In this document: positions 24,706 to 35,111 of the stretch, in pieces
Layout: every line of letters begins with the position of its first letter
Position numbering within the stretch: the first letter of the stretch is position 1
Assembly (NCBI GenBank): GCA_032358165.1
Contig: JAALGY010000001.1
Location: forward strand, 1,798,001 to 1,862,000
Origin: Diplosphaera chodatii
Taxonomy: Eukaryota; Chlorophyta; Trebouxiophyceae; Prasiolales; Stichococcaceae
Length of the DNA: 64,000 nt
Reading direction: 5' to 3'
Translations under genes and position numbers: made by a program
The notes under the pieces: model-generated
What the model was told of the DNA's origin: nothing
Database searches by the model: none
Seen by the model: the letters and a program-made list of their open reading frames with translations, nothing else

Positions 24706-25481
24706 GCTGCCGTCCATCTGCCTGCGTGTAGCATATTACATGCGAGGGAGTTGCTCCAAAGATACCAACACCACCTTGACTGGAAATTTCTTAGCGTAGA
24801 TGCCTACAGTCGGTTGTTGTTTGGGCGAGGCGGATGGTCCATCGAGTGTGCGCTCTTGCAATGTCCTTACATACTTCAACTTCGAGAGCGCTGCATACCT
24901 TCCCAAACAAACGTGTTCGAATCCCATCGCAAACGATATTGAAAACGCAATGAAAAACAAAGGAGTTCCAGAGTACGGTAGTGTGCCAAAAAAAATGGAA
25001 TTGATCACCCGTGCATCAAACTTGTGGAAGATTTAATGCTGCTGCTGCTGCTGCGTAGCATGCTGCTGCTATCGGAAGAGTGTCAATCATATCAGAGGGA
25101 CACGTGCTAGCACTGCTGACGCCGAAGTTGTTGCTGATTTATTATCTAGTGCCACTTAGTACATCATCTGACGTCCTGCACGCCAGCCGCTGGCCACAAA
25201 CTACCAATGTTGCCGGCTTGCATAAAAGAGAAACCATTGCCACCTACCGTGAAAGGCCGGGCCGTGATGTGGCCATGATGTCAAGCTGTATCCACAGTAT
25301 ACTGCTACCTGCAAATTCCCCTCTCAAGTGCTTTCTTGCGCAGGCCACTCGCTCAAGCTGCTCCGCAGCATCCGCTGGCGACCGTCCAGCTGGTCGTGCT
25401 GTGCCACGCATCTAGATCTTCGTGCTGCCCCCTGGCCGCCTGACAGGCTGCTTCCTGTAGCGTGTTAGTCACGTCGTTGCT
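24706..25481. other. AT-richer convergent intergenic region
   Basis: This lies between the ends of the MAPR gene (plus) and the kinase gene (minus). About 24730-25030 is clearly poorer in G and C than the surroundings and has a 90-codon open frame on the minus strand (25008-24736) with no known motif. The rest looks like untranslated sequence. Confidence 0.5.
25037..25070 (+). repeat. Interrupted TGC trinucleotide microsatellite
   Basis: The strand reads TGC repeated about six times, a short interruption (GTAGCA), then three more TGC units. It lies in non-coding sequence between convergent genes. Confidence 0.85.
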
Positions 25482-28400
25482 TCATGGGTGGTTCCCTGCC
25501 GCCAGGGTGCCAGCGGCGGCCATCTTGGCCAGCACCCGGCACTCGGCCTCCACTTCGGCAAACTCCGGCCGCGCCGCAGGGTCATCAGCCATGCAGGCCT
25601 GCAATAAGGACACAGCCATCAGCGCGCATTGTTTAGTGTACGACCAGCTCCACTGACGCGGGTTCATCAGGAGTATCCTCGAAACTCCTGCCTGCAGAAG
25701 GACGTGGTCATCTTGCTGGCTTCAGATTGCGTATCAATTGCACTTTGCGACACGCGGCCGTAGGAGTCAGGCATGCCGGGGGCGTCCCGGCAGCTGCGTG
25801 GCGTCAAATTTCAATGCCTCTCGTGTGTCAACAGACCTTCCCCCCGAGCGGGGCACACCTGGGCCAGGCGGCTGTAGGGTTCAGGGGTGCCGGGGGGCCA
25901 GGACAGCACCGCGCCGCCCTGCGCCTTCTTCATCATGACCTGCACCGGGTGCATCCCCGCCCACGGCCGCTTGCTGGTGTACCTGCACAGTGCAACAACC
26001 TGTGGTGAGCACTAGTGACACACCGTACACCACTGTGATGAAGACGACACACCGCAGCTCTACAGCATCAGTGGGTGGCTGGACATGTTGACCAGCCTGC
26101 TCTGAGCATGGCCAGAGACTTGTCAGTGCTCGAGAGCTGACAGAGGCAGGCACTGCTGCCTGCTGGCAGCACGCATTATAGGCGTGCATGTGGCGGAGTG
26201 CACTCACATCTCCCACATGATGATGCCGAAGGCGTACAGGTCCGCCTTCTGTGACAGCCGCCCCTCGCTCAGCAGCTCTGGCGGCATGTGCGTCACCTGC
26301 CGCACTCAAGAAATGAGCAGCAATTAGGGACATGCTCAACATGCCACCTGATCAGCACACGGACTGTGCTGTAGTGGCGTTGTGATGGTCCGAGCAGCAG
26401 GGAACAGAGAGTCTGCGCCCTCAACCCTGAGCAAGAGCGCACCGTGCCGAAGGAGTTGGTGTGCATCGTGCCGTGAGACGTGCGGCTCAGCCCAAAGTCG
26501 GACACCTGCCACCACATGTCAGCTTGCTCAGCTGCACATGCTATGATTTGAGCCGGGCTGCATCTGCCATGACCACAGTGGTAATGTGCGTTGGCTGGCT
26601 CGAACTGCTGCTGCCATGAGCAGATGCCAAATCGCTGCTCAGCGAGGCATGCACATACCTTGGTGCAGAATCCGCGGGCGTCTGCAGGGTCCGCCAGCAG
26701 GAGCACATTGCTGCATGTCAGGTCGCCTACATGCAGGAAGCCTGAGCTTGATCAGGGTACTGCCACATTGATCCCGTACAAAGTGTTGCGCACGTCATGC
26801 AGCAGGCAACCCCGCTGGTCGGCGCAGCAGCTGCAGCTGAGTCAGCCACCCGTCACTTTGCTGGCCACAATGCAAAACCTCGCGCACCGTGGTTGATGCT
26901 CTCCCCGTGCAGGTAGTTCAGCGCCGAGGCCATTTCCATCGCACACGCCAGCACGCGCGTCATGTCAGGCGGCCCCGCTTCGGCGCCCTCCGCCGCCGGC
27001 AGCCGCAGCTTGCCACCGTCGATGGCAGCCTGCAAGCAGCACAGCAGACTTGCTCACTTGAGAGCTGCGGCAATATGGTACCCATTCGCAGCAAGCCAGG
27101 CTTTACAGGCTGTGATGCATGTGTGCAGCATGTGTGCAGCATGAACAGTCTATCAATGTGTGCAGCATGGTATCAGCAAGCAGGGGAACTTGCTGGGCCG
27201 AGGTCACATGTTGTGCACACCTGCAGCGAGCCGGCATCGCACAGCTCCAGCAGGATCCAGGTCTCCAGCTGCTGCGCGGATTCACTTTCGTCACCGCCCG
27301 ACCCGGGGTTGATGGAGCCCCGCTTGACGCTCGCCACGCTGGAGCTGCTGTAGCGCTTGGCGGTCTTCTTGGCGGCGGTTGCCACCTGCTCAAATTGATT
27401 TGCGCTGGTTGGCCAGGTGCACAAAGCAGCAGGTGGTGCCGCCAAAAGCAAAGCAGGCGGACAGAGGCAGATCACGTATCAAGAAAAGATCACGAATTGG
27501 GAAAAGTATAAATCGATAAGTTATTGATGGCACCATTTGTACAAGTATGAAGCTAGCAGCTGACGCACCGAGCCGCTGGCGCGGGTGGCGAACTCGAAGG
27601 TGCGCACGACGTTTGGGTGCGCCAGCTGCAGCCCCAGGGTGGCCTCCAGCTCCTTTTGGTTGGTGCCGCCATTCATGCCGGTGTGGTGAATCAGCTGCAG
27701 GCAGGGAACACAGCAGGGATGAGGGATATGGGATGAACACACAGATTGGCAACGCCCCTTTCGGGCGGCCTGCAGCTGCTTGGATGCATCCTCGTTCATC
27801 TGGACGGCAGCTGCACATGCTGCATCTGGGATATCTAGGCAGTTGGAACACTTTTAGTGATTGCTTCAGGTGCCTTTATGGACAAAGCATGCTGTCCATG
27901 CTGGCACAAGCAGCTGGACAGAGGACACAGTGCAGAGATCTATCAATGCCTCCAGACTGCAGGGTAGCGCACCTTGACAGCGAATGATTCCTCGCCGCGG
28001 TAGCCGGTGTAGACGGAGCCAAAGCTCCCCTTGCCAAGAAGACCTCCCAGCTTGAGATCTGGGAAGGGCGTGTTGTCTGCAGGTTCGCCGCAAACAGAGG
28101 TCAAACAGCAAACTGCCACCAGCAGGCCGCAGGCCATCGCACATGCTGCATCGCGCTCCCGCACAAGGCTGCAGCATTTGCGTATACTGCTAGCTACAGC
28201 ATTTCTGATTGCACACTGTCGAATCCACCAACATACAGCATAGGCGCGCAGCCACTGGATGGACGAAGACGAAGACGGAGAGGGAGCGCACTCAGGGAGT
28301 TGTCGGAGCGGAAGGACAGCCGGCGGGTGCCGCGGGGGGCGCTGCCTCCCCTCAGCGAGTCGCTGCCGCCGCTGCCGCCGAGGCCGCCGCAGTCGCTGCC

Positions 28401-29963
28401 CGTGGCGCTCAGCCGCCGCGTGCCCAGGGGCCCGCCGCTGCCGTGTCCGGCCATGCCGCCGCCGCCGCCCGTGCCATTGCCCAGCGGGAGGCTGCTGGCC
28501 CGGCCGCGGCCGCCGCCGGAGCCGTGGTGGCCGCCGCTGAAGCGCCTGCAGGTGGGGCCGCTGCCGATGGCGGTGGGCCTCCAGTCGGCGTTGCTGCTGG
28601 AGTGGCAGCTGCTGTCGGCGCTGTAGTTCCCGCCGCCGTCGAGCGACCCGCTGCACCGGGAAGAGAGCGGCGCCCGATCGTCGTCCGGGCACAGCCCGAA
28701 CTCTGCCGCCAGCTCCGCAACCAGGTCCGCTGACGACTTGCGGGTGATGGGTGCCGGTGCGGGGCGGCTTGGGGCTGAGGCCAGGGCCGGCGTTGCTGCA
28801 TCCTCGCCGCCGCCGGGTGGGGTGCTGCCCACGACGATCCTGCTGCTGACGCCGCCGCAGTCGGCGTATGTGTAGATCACAGGTGGCGGGAGTGGCTCCT
28901 GAAGTTGGCTGTCGTCCAGGCTTCTGCGTGCCAGTCGTGGTGCTGGCGCAGCGCTCGACGGCAGGCTCAGCGACATGCGCCGCTGCTGCTGCGGGGTCAT
29001 GTCTCCACGCTGGCTGAAGGCTGGCAGCCCGAGCGATTTGGCCCGAGCGTCAAAAGGCGCGCTGGAGTGCAGCATGGTCGGATCCTCAAGAATGTCGTCC
29101 AGCGCATATGGAGTGGGGGAGCGGTCCACAAACATCCCGGCGTTGCCGCCTGTCACGGCGTAGCCGTCATCAAGAGACGCCACCTGCAGCTGCGCAGCAG
29201 GCGCGGCAAATGCCGACTGCTGTGCGGGGCCCGCCGGCTGCGCTGCTGCCGTGGGAGACTCAATGATGCTGTTGACAGGCTCGCTGACGCTGAACAGGAG
29301 GCTGCTGTAGATGTCGGCCGGCGCAGCAGGCTGTGTCCTACGGACGTCCAACGAGTAGCGGCCGGCGGCAGAAGCAGCTTTAGGTTGCCGCTTGCTGACA
29401 TTTTGGACGTCCATTGAGTACCGGCCGCGGGCAGATCCTAAGGTCTCGGCGTCTGCTGTGTCATCCCTGAAGCGCCGGCGATAGCTCTCCGCACGCTCTG
29501 CGGCGAGCCGCGGATCAAACGCAGCCAGCCTCGAGTTCGCTGCGACCGCCGCCGCAAGTGTGCTGCAGTCATTGTGCAGCTTTGTTGCCGCTGCCGCTGT
29601 CGCGTCGCCTGCTGCGCTAATTTTCCCGCTGCTCACATGGTCTGTGTGCGGACTCACGCTGAGCGTCGCTGCGACGTCTACTCGGCGTTCTGGATGAGAG
29701 CGTGGCGGCTGCACGAGGGGTGCGCCGACATCCTCGACTTTGCTGGCCGCAGGCTTGCTGTGTTGCTGCAGCGCCAGCTGCTGGGGCTTCGTGAAGCACT
29801 GCGCCTCCACATTCAAATTACTATCTGCGGCTTGCCATCTCTTCTTGGACTCTGTCGAAGTAAAGCAACCATACGCTGCTGCACTGAGAAAAGCGCACGA
29901 GCTGCTCACCTCAGAATCGGCAGCAGCACCACAGCCGCTGGGTCGCGATGTGGCGCAGCCCAT
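25482..29963 (-). CDS. TKL-type protein kinase with N-terminal acylation motif
   Basis: A large first exon runs from 29963 to about 28229 (or 28292). It is followed by 28076-27973, 27694-27569, 27385-27221, 27029-26888, 26726-26659, 26505-26443, 26296-26208, 25982-25859 and 25598-25482, about 890-910 aa. The chosen start reads MGCATSRPSGCG, a classic N-myristoylation plus palmitoylation signal. The next 550 residues are Ser/Ala/Pro/Gly-rich and probably disordered. The kinase domain shows the P-loop GKGSFGSV, FAVK, catalytic loop HGDLTCSN (Gly replaces the Arg of HRD), DFG in VSDFGLSR, MPPELLSEG as APE motif, then DLYAFGIIMWEM and a final DPAARPEF. This fits the expanded Raf/MAPKKK-like TKL group of green algae. 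It is probably a membrane-associated Ser/Thr or Tyr kinase; substrates are unknown. A poorly conserved insert rich in Ser lies between 27385 and 27280. Confidence 0.88.
27117..27169 (+). repeat. Short repeats of TGTGTGCAGCAT in a kinase intron
   Basis: Two adjacent copies and one further copy about 17 bases downstream lie in the intron between exons 27385-27221 and 27029-26888 of the kinase gene. No function is evident. Confidence 0.6.
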
Positions 29964-31008
29964 GCCTCGCCGTGCAGCGACTGTGCAAGCTAGGTTTGCA
30001 GGGTCGTGTCGACAGCGGCAATCCAGCTGGCTTGCGGTGGTCAGCTTCCCGCTCAGCAAGTAGGGCCGAGCTTCGACACCAACAGCGGGTGGTGACTACC
30101 ACAATGCCCCGGCCGGAACGCCTTGAACCTGGGACAGAGCAACCTCAGATCAGGACCAAATGCTGTTCCAGATTCCTGGCAGCCGTAACAGTGGAAAGGA
30201 CTGAGCGCGATACGTTTGTGCCTGGCAAGTGCCGCTCGAGTGCTGGCAGGTCTTGAAGGTCAGGTAGGCGCCGGGGCTGACCTAAGTGCTATGTGCCGCC
30301 TCTAAATCAAGCATCTAGGCCAGAATTCATGTCGCAGCTGGAAAGCTGGTTGGTCAGCAGACAGCCGTGCCCTACTGCAGGCAGGGTGCTGCAGCCATCA
30401 CCTCGAGATTGCGACTCAGGCGCAGGCGGCTCGCACGCGGCTTGCACACTGGCTCCCGCCACTGATTATACTATTGCCACGCTGCTGCACGAGCGTGGCG
30501 CCGATGTACAGGGTCGGAGATCGCCAAAAATCCGGCCGCGGGGTAATCTGCTGACGGTCTGACAAGCAGCTGCAGCTACGGGTACGGTCAGCGTACCGAC
30601 GCCTCAGATTTCTACGTTGGCCCCACAAACGATCTTAATTCCTGGCTGTATGGAGATGTAAGCACGGCTCCTGAGCCAATGGCGCCGCTGCATTTCACCG
30701 TACCGAGTTTTGACTTGTAGGGTGCAGTGTGTGGCAGGAGGTTATGACCCAGTTACGGGTGATGGGGGGGAAGCTAGGTTCCCACGGTCGTAAGTTACGT
30801 CAGCCCTTTGCTATGCGAGGGCAGCCACGCTCCCCTGGGAGCCTACACAGAATACTTGCCTGCCCTGTTGGTAGCATGGTGTGACTTTCACAATGGAGTG
30901 AGCGCAGGTTTACACCGGGCGGCTTTGCATAGCTGAAGCCCGGAAGCTGTCCCTCCAGTTCAACGGGTACATGCCTGCTCTCAATGGCCAGCTATCCAAC
31001 TGAGGCGA
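29964..31008. other. Intergenic, upstream of the kinase gene
   Basis: About 1 kb separates the kinase start (minus) from the stop of the U2AF-like gene (minus). It should contain the kinase promoter. Open frames here are short and show no motif; an imperfect inverted repeat GGTCAG...CTGACC lies near 30256-30281. Confidence 0.5.
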
Positions 31009-34000
31009 TCATGCGTTGGCAGCATTTGCGGCGGTGGCTGCGTCAAACTCCTGCTGCGACACAAACGCCACTTGCACCGTGATGCCCGCAAACAGCCGGC
31101 CGTGGATCGCATGACGTGCACGCGTCGCAGCCTCGACATCCCCAAATGCCACAAACCCCTGTGCACACAGACAGCACACCCGTCACCATGACTGGGGCCG
31201 CCCCATGCAATACCGTGTGTGCCTGCTGCAGGCTCACAGCTGCAGGCAGGTACATATGACAGGCAGCACCACCCGCGAACAAGCACTGTGTCCTCAAGTA
31301 TGCTCTCCTTACCTTGCCGATGTTGGCTGTGCCGAACAGCGCGGCGGCTTGCGTCTTGTCCGCCGGCCGCGGCACCGTGACGGCTGCGACGGTGCCGTGC
31401 TTTGCGCACTCGTCTCGCAGGTCCTCGATGACCTGCAAGCAAGGTCACTGGTTGAGACGCTATCCCCAGGCAAGTGGCCAGCATCACCGAGGTGCTGCAT
31501 ACTGACGTGGTGACTGGCTTCTGTTCGTTTCAAGGCCACCTCATTTGAGGTCCACACGGACACACTGAACCCCACCTCTGCATATTCCTCGTCATCCGCC
31601 AGCACCTCCGCCGTGACCATGCCGCTGACCGCCAGGTACTGGCTAGGCGGGCCCGCCGGAACAGCGGCAGCAACGGCGGGGGCCGCTGGCAGCGGCGACG
31701 CCGCGGCCGCGCTTGGTGGCGTCTGCCCTGTGGGCGTGGCGCCCGCCCCACCTGCAGCGCCGGCGGCGGGGGCCGAGCTGGGCATGCCGGCCGCCGCCGC
31801 CTGATCCAGCGTGATCTCGCCCCTCTGCAGGTGCAGGAACATGCACAGGTTGGCCCACGACACTCTTGAACCCCCAAGCCTGCAGCAGTCATCAGGAAGG
31901 AGCAGAGACTGACGCTCCACAGAGGATGCCCACAAAGCCGAGCACACAAGCGGGCAATGGCAAAATGACCTGATGCCCATCAAGTACATGCCCAGTGGAC
32001 ACTTGGCTCCGCACCTTGAACTGCTCCAGGGCCGCCGCAGCGACCGCGGCGGCCTGCTGTGCGGCGCTCGGGTCCACGTACCCCGACGGCCGCCCCACCG
32101 AGATGGGCTGCCCCAGCAGCTGCACCTGAATGACGCACCAGCACAGACATACATTCAACCGATGTCCCAGCGCAACACGCCTTGTACAGTCGACATCAAC
32201 ATGGCCGACATCAGCAACTTACATGCGCCGTGCATGCACCGAGAGCGCGCGCAACAAACTCTAGAACTCTGTGGGTTGCAACAAACGGACTGCACCTGGC
32301 CGCTGAGCTGCAGCGCTGCGGACGCCATCTCGGGCGTGCGCAGCTCCACGAACGCGTACCGGCCCTCGCTGTGCATCGACACATTGACCACGGCATCCAG
32401 TCCGGACACCATCTGCACACCAGCGGGCACACAGTCAGTGCCACACAATCTCCTCGTGATGCTGAAGGCAGTACGGCACCCCCGCGCTGCTATATGGGCA
32501 AACCCGCACCAGGCAACCTACAACTGACGAGGGCTTCGACCGTATGACCAGCGGTCTTCGACCAAAGATGCTGTGTCAGGATGCTGAGGGTGTGCCGGTG
32601 CACCTGATCGGGGAAGGCGGCGGCCATGGTGTTGTTGAACAGCTGCCGCAGGGCCTCCTCCGTGACCAGGCCGCCCACCAGGTTGCCGATGTACACCTGC
32701 AGGCATGAGTGGCAGCCCATATGTACGATCAGCAGGGTGCTGCGCTTGATTGCCGATGCCGCGTGAGCGATGCCTCACTGAAAGCAGGCGGTCATGCATG
32801 CTGGCTTCAAGACAGGAGCACTGCAGTCAATCAGTGCAGCTGCACGTGGCCGTGAGAACAGAGCGGGAATGATGCATGTCTGCAGCTGCATGTACAGTGC
32901 TGGAGCCCCAAGCGACCTGCCCAGCAGCAGGGCGAGCGCATCACACAGAAACCAGAGTGGCCCAGGAGCAGGCCTACGCACATGTGCACAGACCCAGGCA
33001 TGATGCATCGCAGCTGACACAATGCGCTTCAAGGCCGACGGCAACTCTGAACGAGGCACAGCATGGTCCCATGCAGCCACCGGCAGCAGCTGCTGGACAC
33101 GGCAAACGGCTGCGTGCAGCAGGGTGCAAAGTTGAGGGCCTGTGTCACGGGAACGACGCACTTCCCGCTGCGTCTTGGAGGCGGCTGCGACGGCCGACTG
33201 CGCCTGCTGCTGCAGCACTGCGATGCGCGCGTGCAGCTGCTGCTCCTGCATCTGCGTTTTCACTGCAGCGGACAAGCAACGGGGTGGTCGAGTGTAGGTG
33301 ATGGCAGATGTCGGGTGAGGCCGCCAGTTCAGGCAACGGCCCATCGAGCCTGCATCCTTTGCACTGGTGCTACCAACGTGGCGCACTTGCGTAAGGGAGC
33401 AGCAGACCGTAGATCAGGCCTGTACAGCATCATGCATGGGGTGAGCGCTGTGACGCACTCTCTTCGGGCGTCATGTTGGCGGTGTTGCGGCCACGCATCG
33501 TGCCATATGGATCCATGTAGCTGCTGCCGCCGTAGCCGGCGCCCGCCAGAGACCAGACTGCACAGAAGAGTCGGCTGAGCTCCGCTCCCGCTTGCAGATA
33601 GCAGACTTGCGAGTTGCCTGATGGTGTGCACATCATGCAGATGTTGCATGCCGTGTACATGTGCAAGGCTGACAGGATAGCACAACTTGCAGGTGCTAAG
33701 AAGAAGCAGATCCTACCTGCATCCCGCCGCTTCTCCGGGTTCACACTGGGGTCCGGGCGGCCTGTGCGGAGCCAAGGTAGCAAAGCGTCAACAGGAAGGA
33801 GGACAATGTACACAACTACAGGGCATGCAACAGGCGGGGCAGCACAATGCCTGCTGAAGAATACACTCGTCACTCACGGGGGATGTAGCCGCCCAGCTCC
33901 TCCGAGTCCTCGCTGGGGGACCGGCGCCGCTTGTGGCGGTCCCGCGAGGGCGACCGCCGCCGACTCCTGGAGCGGTGGCTGCTGCGATGGCGCGATCTGC

Positions 34001-34734
34001 GGAGCACACGCTGAGCGCCTTCAGCAAGGAGCAGACAACAGTGGCACATCAAAAACTCCACAACATCACAGATGCTCCAATGTAGTCTGCACATCCTGAC
34101 ACATCCTGACACAGATCAAACAAGCCTCTAGTCATCATGCCAGGGATGCAAGCCTGAGCAGCCCTGCCACTTCTGCGGTGGGGCTACAGCAGCGGCAATG
34201 CCTCGCCCACCTGCTGGTGCTGCGGCTGCGGCGCTTCCGGCGCTCGCGGGACGAGGAGCGGTGGCGGGACCTGCGGCGCTCGCGGTCGTCCACCTTCCTG
34301 TCGGACTTGCGCTCACGGCTGCGGGAGCGCTCCTTGCGATCGCGCTTCTCCTTGTGCTCCTTCTTGCTGCCGTCCACATCCCTGTCCCGGTGTCGCGAGG
34401 ACTTCTTCTCGCTCGGCTCGTCCTCGCCGCGGCGGCTGCTCTTCTTCTCGCGGCGCTCGCTGCGGCTGTCCCGGCCCTCGTCTCGGGATGGCTCGTCTCT
34501 GTCCCTCCGGCTGGAGCGCTCCTTGCGGTGCGAGGACCGCCGACCGCCGTCTTCAGCATCGCGCTCTGCTGGCTCTGCCGCTGCTGCGCCGCCGTCCCGT
34601 TGCGCATCCTCCGCTGCCGCTGGCGGGGCGCCAGTTGCATCCTGATCCGCTTCGGTGCCTGCCGGCGCATCGGCCGCCACTGCCTCTGCGATTGTGGGCT
34701 CCGCCACCTCCGTAGGCAGCGGCTCCTCCGCCAT
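31009..34734 (-). CDS. U2AF-large-subunit-like SR splicing factor
   Basis: Eleven exons in phase: 34734-34211, 33996-33878, 33761-33717, 33557-33459, 33262-33162, 32696-32604, 32412-32296, 32125-32015, 31824-31576, 31432-31313 and 31158-31009; 575 aa. Residues 1-215 are acidic/Ala-rich and then an Arg-Ser/Arg-Glu domain ending GGYIPRRPDPSVNPEKRRD. A linker helix (EQQLHARIAVLQQQAQSAV) leads into an RRM (VYIGNLVGG as RNP2; YAFVELRTPE as RNP1; then LLGQPISVGRPSGY). An Ala/Pro/Gly-rich linker follows. The last 95 residues form a U2AF-homology-motif-type RRM: YAEVIEDLRDECAKHG, GKGFVAFGDVEAA and the RxF-containing HGRLFAGITVQV. U2AF large subunits bind the 3' splice-site polypyrimidine tract and SF1/SF3B1. 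This protein has one canonical RRM plus the UHM, where the usual subunit has two plus the UHM. It may be a divergent U2AF65 or a CAPER-like relative. Confidence 0.87.
34091..34110 (+). repeat. Tandem ACATCCTGAC repeat in first intron of the U2AF-like gene
   Basis: Two head-to-tail copies of a 10-base unit lie between exons 34734-34211 and 33996-33878. They are too short to suggest a function. Confidence 0.6.
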
Positions 34735-35111
34735 CTGCTGCAATCAGGCCTGCAGCCTCGAGTCTTAACAGAACGAGATAGGAGGCCGAATTGTCGTTTG
34801 CTGATTGGTGCAACTGAGACAAGCGGGTTTAATTTGGCAATCAGAGCAGGCAGAGCCCCCGCCCAAGGCTTCTAGACCTACCACCCCGCAAATAGTTTGT
34901 CTGCAGATTCTCCGTGTGCTTGCGCATGATGCACGCTTGCGATCAGGGCTCATATCGACCCCTGGTAGCAAGGGTAAATGCGGTGGACCTCCATAGGTTG
35001 CAACTGTGGAAGTAGCGCCTGCCCTTCGCTCCAGTGCTTTGTCACCATATGTATATATAGGCACACAGCTACCCGTACTGAGTCGCGCAGGTGTTTGACA
35101 CCGTCTCAAAA
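34735..35111. promoter_or_regulatory. Promoter region of the U2AF-like gene with TATA-like sequence
   Basis: This 377-base gap lies between the LIP1-like stop codon and the U2AF-like start codon, both minus strand. The minus strand reads CTATATATACATATG, with the TATATATA core at 35059-35052, about 320 bases upstream of the start codon. It is the only obvious TATA-like element in the gap. Confidence 0.45.

Noticed and set aside
24914..24924. GTTCGAATCCC, resembling a tRNA T-arm
   Set aside because: No acceptor stem, D-arm or anticodon arm can be folded around it.
24736..25008. 90-codon minus-strand frame in the AT-rich island
   Set aside because: It has no motif, start context or splice partner; I kept the composition shift as a finding but not the frame as a gene.
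28209..28733. 174-codon plus-strand Ala-rich frame
   Set aside because: It is a shadow of the disordered first exon of the kinase gene.
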